From NCBI RefSeq assembly GCF_004345005.1, contig NZ_SMMX01000004.1, forward strand, positions 62,001-126,000: a DNA stretch of 64,000 nt, in the 5' to 3' direction. Both the position numbers and the translations under genes were made by a program. How positions within the stretch are numbered: the first letter of the stretch is position 1; every line of letters starts with the position of its first letter. Below, piece by piece: positions 53,022-60,439 of the stretch. Under the pieces are notes generated by a model. It was not told the DNA's origin. It saw nothing but the letters and a program-made list of their open reading frames with translations, and did not search any database. This stretch comes from Extibacter muris. GTDB lineage: Bacteria; Bacillota; Clostridia; Lachnospirales; Lachnospiraceae.

Positions 53022-53053
53022 AGCTCGTACAGACTATATGTTTTGTACGGGCT
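53022..53053 (+). terminator. intrinsic terminator before the sigma-like gene
   Basis: AGCTCGTACA pairs with TGTACGGGCT around a 12-base loop and is followed by TTTTTATATA. Because it overlaps the first possible codons of the next frame (TTG 53043), the real start of that gene must be further downstream. Confidence 0.75.
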
Positions 53054-53414
53054 TTTTATATACCTCTTTTCTGCATTTTCAGAAGTTATAAACAAATATT
53101 TTCGCTATGAAATATTCCGTTTGTATGAATTACCTGAAATGAAACAAATTGAACATGGTATGAATGATGAATATTCTTGCGATTTTGTATCGTTTCAAGT
53201 TATGCATTTTGTAATTTATGTAGCTGATGAAGAATTAAGTACAGCATTGAAAGAATTAACAGAGAAACAGCGTAATGCTATCTTGTTGCGTTTCTTTCAA
53301 GGCATGAACGACAGAGAAATCTCAAAATTGTATCATGTATCACGTTCAGCTATCAATAGCAGACGGGATAGAGGACTAAGAAAATTACAGAAGTTATTGA
53401 ATGAAAGGGAATAG
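53043..53414 (+). CDS. sigma-70-like factor (Tn916 Orf7-like)
   Basis: The open frame spans 123 codons, and the true start is unclear because a terminator covers its 5' end. ATG 53139 and 53160 are candidates but lack good ribosome sites. The C-terminal part is a clear sigma region 4: LTEKQRNAILLRFFQGMNDR and LYHVSRSAINSRRDRGLRKL, a helix-turn-helix. FQVMHFVIYVADEELSTAL upstream fits Orf7-type proteins, which control transfer or accessory genes in Tn916 relatives. The N-terminus may be damaged. Confidence 0.7.
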   Translation: MYGLFIYLFSAFSEVINKYFRYEIFRLYELPEMKQIEHGMNDEYSCDFVSFQVMHFVIYVADEELSTALKELTEKQRNAILLRFFQGMNDREISKLYHVSRSAINSRRDRGLRKLQKLLNERE

Positions 53415-53419
53415 GAAAA

Positions 53420-53656
53420 ATGAAAAAAGATTATGGTTATCCCTCTTACGACCTTATTTGCAGAGCGTCTAATGGAGATGAAAAGGCAGTCAGATGAATT
53501 TTAGACTTTTACAACACTTATATCTCTAAAGTATGCTTGCGTCCATGCTATCATGCAAATGGTACTGTAAATATGCAGGTTGATGAAGAATTAAAAGGTC
53601 AAATTCATACAGAAATGATGAAAGCCATTTTAAGGTTTGAAATCAGAGAGAAGTAG
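53420..53656 (+). pseudogene. Orf8-like helix-turn-helix protein with in-frame stop
   Basis: ATG 53420 opens MKKDYGYPSYDLICRASNGD, the typical start of Tn916 Orf8-type proteins. After EKAVR a TGA at 53495-53497 interrupts. The same frame then continues ILDFYNTYISKVCLRPCYHA and MQVDEELKGQIHTEMMKAIL to a TAG at 53654-53656. Without the TGA it would be a normal 78-residue protein. It is one base substitution away from intact. Confidence 0.75.
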
Positions 53657-53743
53657 TCAAGTGTTATGAAAAAAGGAGATACACAGTTTCATTTCATGTG
53701 CTATCTCCCTTGTGGCTTATATTGTCATATCAAGGCTCTTCAA

Positions 53744-53767
53744 TCGTGGTAAATTCGTGGTAAAATG
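53744..53767. repeat. integrase arm-type repeats, right end
   Basis: Two tandem TCGTGGTAAA copies in the same orientation as the pair at 44448-44471 lie about 75 bases inside the right element end. Together they delimit the element as expected for Tn916-type attachment ends. Confidence 0.65.
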
Positions 53768-53840
53768 AATGTTTTTCAATTTTGAAACTGCTTATAAATA
53801 TAGTGTTTATAGGGATAATTCAAAATCTTATATAAAATTT

Positions 53841-54272
53841 CTGTTAAAATTTCAGTTTTCTTTCGCTGATTTAGACCATATCAGAAATATCAATCTAATT
53901 CCTTTTAGCGAGTCTGTTATCGTAAACGGTCAGATAGATTTCAGTGAAATTATCCAAAATGCGTTAGCTTTTGTGCCGTTTGGTGTTTTCACATATACTC
54001 TATGGCAGGAAAAATCGTTCCTTTCCCAAATCATTCCTATTTTCTTAACAAGTCTGGGTTTTGAGGTCATTCAGTTTATTTTCGCTATCGGTGCAACGGA
54101 TATTACAGACCTTATTGCAAACACATTAGGCGGCATAATCGGAATTGGGATTGCTTTTGTCATTTCAAAGATTTTTAAGAATAACTGGAAAAAATATATC
54201 AATATCATTGGATTAGTTTGTGCAGTTCTATTGAGCCTTTTTATTCTCTCTCTGCTTCTGGCAAACCTTTAA
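53841..54272 (+). pseudogene. vanZ-family gene, 3' piece
   Basis: The reading frame open from 53769 becomes VanZ-like only at about 53841: LLKFQFSFADLDHIRNINLI, then IIQNALAFVPFGVFTYTLW, LTSLGFEVIQFIFAIGATDI and DLIANTLGGIIGIGIAF, ending with a C-terminal helix. The first helix is missing here and is found at 44237-44305. VanZ-family proteins give low-level teicoplanin or lipoglycopeptide tolerance in some bacteria. The gene is disrupted by the element; excision could restore it. Confidence 0.8.
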
Positions 54273-54288
54273 TAGACTTACATAAAAA

Positions 54289-54321
54289 AGACACTGTCAA
54301 GTTCATTGCATGGCAGTGTCT
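54289..54321. terminator. hairpin between vanZ tail and second mobT
   Basis: AGACACTG and CAGTGTCT are perfect 8-base arms with a 17-base loop between convergent genes. Moderate strength. Confidence 0.5.
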
Positions 54322-55496
54322 ATTCTGTCCTTTATATCCGTTTTTTCCAGTTCCAGCAAATACTTATGCTTCTCGCTAAGTTCCGTATGCTCCAACATAT
54401 CTTTTAATATCGTCGTGTGGTTCTGTTTATCAAGCTCCTGTACCATTTTCAGCGTCGGTGCTACTTGTCTGTGTAGCCAGCGTAAGGCTCGTTCTAGGGT
54501 AAAGGGTTCTGGCTGTGTCGTCAGCTTGAGTGCTTCCCTGTGTTCCCCTATAAACCACGCCCATTCCTCATTGAGCTTCCATTCACTTTTTGGTTTATCT
54601 TCCTCAGCGTTTACAAAGCGGAGATAATGGTTGATGATAGAAAAGGCTGTCCGTTCAGCGTCATAGTAGGTCAGCAGGTCAACAACAGCACGATAGGCTC
54701 TCTCGTTCTTTAGCCGTATCTCAAAGCGGTTCTTGACTTCCATATCTTCTATATCCACCCCAAATTTTGCGTACTGTTCCTTTGCCTTTTCGTAAATGCA
54801 GAAATATACCTCACTCTTTGTTGAGCCTATATACAGCGTATTGCCTGTACCCTCTGGCACGTCGTCCCCGTTCTTTTGCGTACCGTCATAATGCTTTTGC
54901 CCTCGGAAGTATGAGATTGCTTCGCCACGCTTCTATTTTTCGACCAACATGGGAATATCTAAAATGCCTGCACGGTCATTGATTGCAAGGTCAAGACGTT
55001 TCATCACGCCTCCAGCACTTAGACAGTCCAGCATAAAATCAAACCAGCTTCGCCCCTCTGCGGTCAGATAGGCTTCCATTTGCCGACAGCCTTTTCCTTT
55101 CAGTTCCAGAAGTACGCCCAATACAGGATTAGAAGATACCAGCAGTACGATATTACCTGTAAAATACTGCTCCTCATAGCCGTATTGCCCGTAGTCCGCA
55201 TGGAGCATATGTTTGAGCTTGATATGTAGAACGTCTTTTATAACGGTCAGTGCGTCCGTGGTAGGGAAGCGGACACGGAAGTAATCAATCAGCAGGAACA
55301 GCGGTTCATCTGGATTGAAACGCTCTAGCTGTTTTGTGATTTGCTGCTTCAATTCTTCTGTAAGTGGTGTTTTACCGTTCTCAATACGATTATAATGCTC
55401 TCGGCTGATACCGCAGGCAACGGCAAATCTTGATTGTGAAATGCCGTATTCCTCACGCTTTTCCTTTAGTTCTTGTATAAAATCATTATTGTTCAT
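54303..55496 (-). pseudogene. second MobT-type relaxase, interrupted by an amber stop
   Basis: The start is at 55496 after AAAGGAAGG. An N-terminal helix-turn-helix (YGISQSRFAVACGISREHYN) and the same Rep_trans segments as the first copy ([38 protein letters not shown]) lead to an in-frame TAG at 54930-54932. The frame then continues without shift (KRGEAISYFRGQKHYDG, GNTLYIGSTKSEVYFCIYEK) to the normal end at 54303. The full product would be 397 residues. It is clearly diverged from the first MobT, so it comes from a different element. A single substitution could restore it. Confidence 0.82.
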
Positions 55497-55527
55497 GTTA
55501 TCCTTCCTTTCTGTTTCATTGCATGAA

Positions 55528-55561
55528 AAAAGGACAGTCAATCTAAAATCAACTGTCCTAT
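55528..55561 (-). terminator. terminator upstream of the second mobT
   Basis: On the - strand GGACAGTTGA pairs with TCGACTGTCC-like sequence (arms GGACAGT and ACTGTCC) and is followed by TTTTTTC, 32 bases ahead of the mobT start. It would stop transcripts arriving from upstream and may act as an attenuator. Confidence 0.65.
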
Positions 55562-55686
55562 GCTTAAAATATTCTGTTTTGCCATGTAAGATTGCTGTAT
55601 GTTATCTCACACCCTTAAAAATGCGGTTTTACCCTGTATTTACAGCGTTTTCCGCTTACTATCGTCCATTGTTTTTTGTTTCTTGT

Positions 55687-55711
55687 GCCCCCCTTGTTAG
55701 ATAACGGGGGC
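55687..55711. other. oriT-like palindrome 2
   Basis: GCCCCCCTTGTTAGATAACG with GGGGC is nearly the same as the palindrome at 47228. It lies in the same position relative to the second mobT (about 190 bases upstream). GC-rich short inverted repeats follow (GGCTCGCTACGCTCGCC and others to about 55835). It supports an independent origin of the two MobT modules. Confidence 0.65.
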
Positions 55712-55865
55712 TTATAAGGCTCGCTACGCTCGCCGAACCGCCGAAGTGAACCGCCCCCTCGCCAGCAAGCTTGCGTGGCGATATGTCTTACGACCGCCAC
55801 CGCTGGCGGATCACTCCGTCGGTTTGGCGATTTTGAGCGTATCTTCCGCATAAACTAGGAGTTAT

Positions 55866-56123
55866 CTACAAAAGAATTTTTGCCTTGTTTGGCTTTTCAA
55901 CACAATAAGCAACTGTTAAAGAGCTACCAACATCAGGAACAGAATAACCTATTCCTAGCCATTTCCTTTTAACATAATCATTTCCATCTACTGTATATTT
56001 GACTTTTATGATATAAGGAAATGCCGCACCATCAAGAGCATGTGTTCTTGCGGTTTTTTTGTTGATTTTCAACCACCATTGCTTTTTAGTCTCGATTACA
56101 GTTCCAACTACTTCTTTTTCCAT
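55866..56123 (-). CDS. hypothetical protein
   Basis: This gene encodes 85 residues from ATG 56123, set by GGAGGTG. The sequence EKEVVGTVIETKKQWWLKIN and VKYTVDGNDYVKRKWLG suggests a small beta-rich domain of the DUF3592 sort (a conduit for variable surface or membrane proteins), but no clear membrane helix is present. It lies upstream of the second oriT in the degraded region. Function unknown. Confidence 0.55.
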   Translation of the reverse strand: MEKEVVGTVIETKKQWWLKINKKTARTHALDGAAFPYIIKVKYTVDGNDYVKRKWLGIGYSVPDVGSSLTVAYCVEKPNKAKILL

Positions 56124-56173
56124 ATGACACCTCCGCAACTTCCAATTTGCAACTTCCTTTAAAAAACAGAAAT

Positions 56174-56356
56174 TTACAATAATCTGCTAATTAAATTATA
56201 TGCCGTAACTACATAAACAAAAATTGCTACACCCGCAAATATCATAGCATCCTTCTTTGCACCCTTATTATAATACTCCTTTGCATTTGTTAGGAGCGTT
56301 AATTCCATAAAAACAAACATGATTGGTAGTTTTATGTCGTAAGATAGTATGTTCAT
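56174..56356 (-). CDS. small membrane protein, possibly a fragment
   Basis: About 60 residues from ATG 56356 give two hydrophobic stretches (LPIMFVFMELTLLTN and AMIFAGVAIFVYVVTAYNLI). The upstream sequence from about 56365 is a different repeat-like DNA (GCGATGGTCTGCCAAGG), so the gene may have lost its 5' end. No family recognised. Confidence 0.4.
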   Translation of the reverse strand: MNILSYDIKLPIMFVFMELTLLTNAKEYYNKGAKKDAMIFAGVAIFVYVVTAYNLISRLL

Positions 56357-56440
56357 TAAACTGGGATTGAACAAAATCGCTGCGCGATGGTCTGCCAAGG
56401 CTGTGGCATAGCGATTTTCTGTTTTCTATAACAAAAAAAC

Positions 56441-56517
56441 AGTGGAAAGCAAGTCCTAAAAGTAGTATTGTTAAGTCACCACAACGAAACAATCAAACAG
56501 GATCGACCTTTCCACTG
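56441..56517. repeat. short inverted repeats enclosing 57 bases
   Basis: CAGTGGAAAG (56441-56450) and CTTTCCACTG (56508-56517) are perfect 10-base inverted repeats, with similar bases inside. They could be the ends of a tiny insertion-derived element or a long hairpin. Nothing is coded between them. Confidence 0.4.
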
Positions 56518-56634
56518 CCTATGAAAAGAATACCACCCTTCCGCTTGATTGGCAAGCGGTTTTATGACCCAAATGCACCTCCGTGTAAAGCAGTGTTGTG
56601 TGATAACTACTGATTTTACATGGAGGATTTTATT

Positions 56635-56810
56635 ATGTACGAAAAATATTTAGAACTGCTTGAGGAAGCAGGAAAAATCCGTAACCTCAAAGAACGTTCC
56701 ATCAACTGCTATAAAAACTACGTTTCTTACTTTCTGAAATATCAGGGTAAGAATCCTGAAGCGCTTACCTGTCAGGATGTCAGGATTTTTTTGTCTAGAA
56801 AAAATACCTA
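56635..56810 (+). pseudogene. N-terminal fragment of a tyrosine recombinase
   Basis: MYEKYLELLEEAGKIRNLKE and CYKNYVSYFLKYQGKNPEAL then LTCQDVRIFLSRKN form the SAM-like core-binding domain of a transposon-associated tyrosine recombinase. GGAGGA precedes it. After about residue 60 the frame runs into unrelated sequence and ends at 56910; the whole catalytic domain is lacking. Confidence 0.7.
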
Positions 56811-57070
56811 TCATTTTCGGATATCTAGTATTTCTTATATGCAATTCAACATTTTCACTTTTGTACTTCTCGCTATACCCCAGCTGTTTAAACATAACAT
56901 AATTTTATGAGGGTGTTAATTCTATATCTCTGCAAATTTCTGAAAACTTCTTTTCTCCATTATATTTTGCAAACAATGTCAAGTTATATCTTCATCAATT
57001 TGCCGGTATATCCGGCTATCCGGGCCGACTTCGTCATAATTCATGGCTCTGAGCTTCCTTGTTCATAAAA

Positions 57071-57123
57071 AGTTCTGATTCACCATGGCAACGATTCGTT
57101 TTTCATAATCAGAGGGTGCGTTC
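57071..57123 (-). other. very short ORF after a ribosome site, probably a remnant
   Basis: On the - strand GGAGGGATGTCGT precedes ATG 57123, giving MNAPSDYEKRIVAMVNQNFL and a stop, about 20 residues. Having a good ribosome site but no recognisable domain, it may be the surviving start of a deleted gene. The rest of 56911-57370 has a hairpin (57301-57334) and nothing else that I can identify. Confidence 0.25.
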
Positions 57124-57301
57124 ATACGACATCCCTCCTTTTTGCAGATTTGAGCTGATTGGTGTTTTTTCGCCTCCTCACATAACCAGAACACATCTCA
57201 GGGGTGCAAACCGGAAAGTTTTTGAAAATATTTTTTGAGTATATAAGTCCAGTACGATGACATTTAAGAACCGTACATATAAAAAACTCCTTAACATAGA
57301 A

Positions 57302-57334
57302 ATAGGCCAATCCGCACAAGGCAGATTGGCCTAT
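57302..57334. terminator. isolated hairpin
   Basis: ATAGGCCAATC and GATTGGCCTAT are perfect 11-base arms with an 11-base loop. It stands upstream of the ABC fragment and is far from any intact gene, so it is probably left over from a lost gene. Confidence 0.5.
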
Positions 57335-57374
57335 CCCGGCAAGTAGCAGGCTGTGTTATCTTGCCTTATCCACA

Positions 57375-58331
57375 TTGCTTATAGTTTTTTTGCTTATAAA
57401 AGATTTCATTGCTGGTAGTATGTTCAATCTGGCACGCTTCGGCCTACGCTGTTTAACAGTCAACGCCTGTGGCGATAGGCTGTCTGGTAAAGAAACAATG
57501 TTTCCTGTAAATTTCTACAGATACTTCTCGACCTATATCAGTCAGGGTGAGAAAGTAATCTTCGTCCACCGTGAGGAACTTACTTGTCTGCAAAGTTGCT
57601 ACTGCATGGCACACACTGTTTTTAAACTTCTATATGCCGGGACAATCCATGAGATCTCTTTAAATATTCCAGAGCATACTACCTGCGCTGTTATCGGGCC
57701 ATCTGGCAGCGGGAAAACAACCTTGTGTAATTTGATTGCCCGGTTTTGGGATGTGCAGGATAGGGCTGTGCGGATCGGTGGAAAGGATGTCAGAAACTAT
57801 ACTGCGGACAGTGTTTTGGAACATATCAGCATGGTCTTTCAGAATGTGTACCTTTTCCATGATTCTATAGAAAACAACATCAAATTTGGCAAGCCCGATG
57901 CTACCCATGAGGAAGAAGTGAAGGCTGCAAAACGCGTTTGCTGCGACGATTTTATTGCAGCATTGCCAGATGGGTACAATACAATCATCGGCGAGGGGGG
58001 CTCTACACTTTCCGGGGTTGAAAAACAACGTATTTCCATTGCCAGAGCAATCCTTAAAGATGCTCCGATCATCATTCTGGACGAGGCGACTTCCAGCGTT
58101 GACCCGGAGAACGAGCAGGCACTCTTATCTGCAATCACAGAACTTACAAAGGATAAGACACTAATTTCGATTGCACATCGTTTAAGTACGGTGAAAAATG
58201 CAGACCAGATTATCGTTATTGATCAGGGAAAAATTGTTCAGCAAGGCACACATGATACCTTGATTTCGCAACAAGGTATTTATAAGAAATTTTTAACTCT
58301 GAAGCTTGAATCCGCTGGTTGGCAACTTTAA
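57375..58331 (+). pseudogene. ABC exporter ATPase domain fused to unrelated N-terminal sequence
   Basis: From about 57640 the frame is a good ABC nucleotide-binding domain: Walker A in VIGPSGSGKTTLCNLIARFW, Q-loop in ISMVFQNVYLFHDSIENNI, signature LSGVEKQRISIARAIL (normally LSGGE) and Walker B IIILDEATSSVDPENEQAL, with a normal C-terminus. The preceding 85-90 codons contain no membrane helices of an exporter and resemble no part of one. The transmembrane domain has been deleted, leaving a fusion unlikely to work as a transporter. Confidence 0.75.
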
Positions 58332-58433
58332 TTTTGTTGTCATAGCAGAACTAAAACTTTAACTCCAAAAAAGTTATAAAAAGCCTTGCTTTTCCACCTG
58401 GCGAATTACCAGACCACGTAGGGATTTACCAAA

Positions 58434-58665
58434 TACTATTACACGGATGAATTGGAGGAATATGAAAAGACCGAGCTTTGCCGAAATGACTGGACGGAGA
58501 ATAGGGCCGACGCACCACGCCGGGCGGAAATCTGCAAAAACTTTGCCTATGACTACCAGACCTATATCCTTAACCATATGTATAATGAAATTTGCTAGTT
58601 TACCTTTGACGACGAGAAGCGCGGACATGGCTACTATTACCAGGCCAACTGTGACAGCGAGTAAG
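58434..58665 (+). pseudogene. remnant of an element-associated gene, with stop codons
   Basis: In one frame, YYTDELEEYEKTELCRNDW, then AEICKNFAYDYQTYILNHMY, an in-frame TAG, and FTFDDEKRGHGYYYQANCDS before a TAA. The composition is that of a real acidic protein, not chance. No family recognised; such sequences are common in accessory genes of clostridial conjugative elements. The sequence either side (58332-58433 and 58666-58940) shows no further gene. Confidence 0.4.
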
Positions 58666-58940
58666 GAAAACGGCCCCTCTCCGGTGGGGATATCTTGGAC
58701 CATATCATACTTCCCTTTTGTAGCTCAGTTTGCTATAATCAGAGAAACAAATTACACTTTCAATATCACTTCCTTCGATTCCGAAAACGCATCAATTCCA
58801 ATCAGAATAATAACTACTCCAAGAAAGCTTCGATGCATTCGGTTACTATATGATACTGATTTTGTCACCTATGTTAATGCGTCTACAATATCAGTGACCC
58901 CTCACGATATAAAGCATATTTTTTATCAATTTATCTGCTA

Positions 58941-59732
58941 TCACAACCCTTTGCAGTTCTTCCTGTATTCGCTTGGAGTCATATGATACCTGTCCTTAAA
59001 CGCTCTGTTGAAGGTTCTCTGACTGTCAAATCCACTCTCCATGCTGATATCGAGGATATTGTCATTCGTTGTTTCAAGGCAGTGAACCGCATAGTTCATT
59101 CTGGTATCATTCAGATACTGGCTGAAGTTCCTGTGGAATGTTCCAGAGAATGTTCTCGATAATACATATTTACTTACACCAAGATCAGATGCCATCTTTT
59201 CTAATGACATCTCTTCTCTAAAATGAGCAGATATATATGAAACCACCTGATATACCAAGTCTGTACTTCCCACGTTCTGTTTCTCCACAAGTGATAATTC
59301 CGGTAGGCATTTTGCCAGAATGATTTGCACATACGCTTCCACAACCATTTCCTCGGACTCGCTTGTATGTGCGACTGCTGTGATAGCATTCACCAAATCG
59401 GCACATATTTTATCTTTTGTAACTACAGGACATTTCGGTGCGTATTTCTGAAGCTTATCAAAAAAAGCGCCAACCGTCGAAGGCTGGATCCGTATATAAT
59501 ACGCCTTGCTTGTACCGCTTCCTAATACTTGGTAATGATGTATAACATCTGGGAAGATAAATCCTATATCCCCTGTCTCCATATGAAAAAGATCCGTTCC
59601 CATCCCAAGTTCCAGCGTACCTTCCGTAACATATACGATTTCTAAGGCACTGTGAAGGTGTGGCTCTACATGCTTCGATATTCTCTCTGATATCTTTACC
59701 AGGCGCTTTGTTTCCTTATATTCTAAATGCAA
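58941..59732 (-). CDS. AraC-family transcriptional regulator
   Basis: This gene encodes about 263 residues. A TTG at 59732 has ATAGGAG well placed upstream; a GTG at 59741 touches that site. The N-terminal cupin (EPHLHSALEIVYVTEGTLEL, about 25-45) probably binds the sugar. The C-terminal double helix-turn-helix is at about 165-262 (MSLEKMASDLGVSKYVLSRT, MESGFDSQRTFNRAFKDRYH, MTPSEYRKN). It lies downstream of the symporter-lacZ genes on the same strand and is the likely regulator of that locus. Confidence 0.9.
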   Translation of the reverse strand: MHLEYKETKRLVKISERISKHVEPHLHSALEIVYVTEGTLELGMGTDLFHMETGDIGFIFPDVIHHYQVLGSGTSKAYYIRIQPSTVGAFFDKLQKYAPKCPVVTKDKICADLVNAITAVAHTSESEEMVVEAYVQIILAKCLPELSLVEKQNVGSTDLVYQVVSYISAHFREEMSLEKMASDLGVSKYVLSRTFSGTFHRNFSQYLNDTRMNYAVHCLETTNDNILDISMESGFDSQRTFNRAFKDRYHMTPSEYRKNCKGL

Positions 59733-59944
59733 AATAACCACTCCTATCCCATTAATCGCTTCAATAATATTTTATCCTGCTCTCTCCCACTTTCCAATAA
59801 ACTTAATGATATGCATCATGCACAAAATAATACTGCATTTTACTTGTTTGCAATTTTTGTCTACTTTTTAATGCCTTTTGGCAAGATTTATATATCTTTT
59901 CGCCCTATAATGACCATGTAAGATAAAGAAAGGTGATGAACAAA

Positions 59945-60022
59945 ATGAGCAAGATTAAGAATTATGTTGACGTACTTTTAGATTTCTACGCACCAATGTT
60001 TGAGCATGTATACCGTGCATAA
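59945..60022 (+). other. 25-codon ORF of unknown meaning
   Basis: ATG 59945 after AAAGGTGATG encodes MSKIKNYVDVLLDFYAPMFE and a few more residues before TAA. No relatives recognised. It may be a short peptide gene or the truncated start of a lost gene facing the AraC regulator. The surrounding 59742-60180 shows nothing else clear. Confidence 0.2.
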
Positions 60023-60127
60023 GCATCAGGCAGAATCTAAAAGGACAATTTGTGAAAACTGAATAATTAATCCATATACTGTATGTGAACCGATATATCA
60101 AGCTCCGCCTGATACTAAAATGCCTCC

Positions 60128-60349
60128 CATTTCTCAAAACCTCCTATTATAAAACCTTCATTCCGCCATACTTTCTTATCTTTAATACACTGCATGCGCC
60201 CTGGCCAAATACCTTATCCATCTTCTTCTGATTGCAAGTGCAAGTGTTACATTCTGGTGCTGAACATCTGCATTAGAATACACATTCTGAAGATACTTAT
60301 AAGATGAATTGCCGGATGCCGCTACAGTCTTTAATCTTCTTGTTTCCAA
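60128..60349 (-). pseudogene. frameshifted small gene downstream of the sugar operon
   Basis: On the - strand AGGAGG precedes TTG 60349, giving METRRLKTVAASGNSSYKYL and NADVQHQNVTLALAIR to a stop at 60182. A +1 shift after about residue 43 yields a natural-looking continuation KKMDKVFGQGACSVLKIRKY ending further on. A second ribosome site and ATG follow (about 60128) with an immediate stop. I do not recognise the family. It is probably a decayed gene. Confidence 0.35.
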
Positions 60350-60439
60350 AGCTTAGACCTCCTATCAGCTTCTTTGATTAAGAAAGAAGCGTTGCCTTAA
60401 AGGGGTTACCTATAAGACAATGCCCCTCTTACATAGACA

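Larger units (their letters stand above)
44303..53842. mobile_element. MobT-type integrative mobilizable element inserted in vanZ
   Basis: Ends are fixed by the split vanZ gene. The termini are imperfect inverted repeats (AGAAATTATATATG from 44306 and, complemented, AGAAATTTTATATAAG ending 53842). Direct repeats of TCGTGGTAAA occur inside both ends (44448-44471 and 53744-53767) and resemble arm-type sites of a Tn916 integrase. Contents: int, xis, mobT and oriT on the left, then an XRE regulator, serine recombinase, surface protein, a small ORF, a sigma-like factor and a broken orf8-like gene. No FtsK-like coupling protein or conjugation pore genes are present, so transfer would need a helper element. 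Size is about 9.5 kb, and it is more AT-rich than the flanking core. Confidence 0.75.

Noticed and set aside
57375-58331. An intact ABC transporter gene
   Set aside because: The ATPase domain is fine, but the upstream part of the frame has no membrane helices and no similarity to an exporter half.
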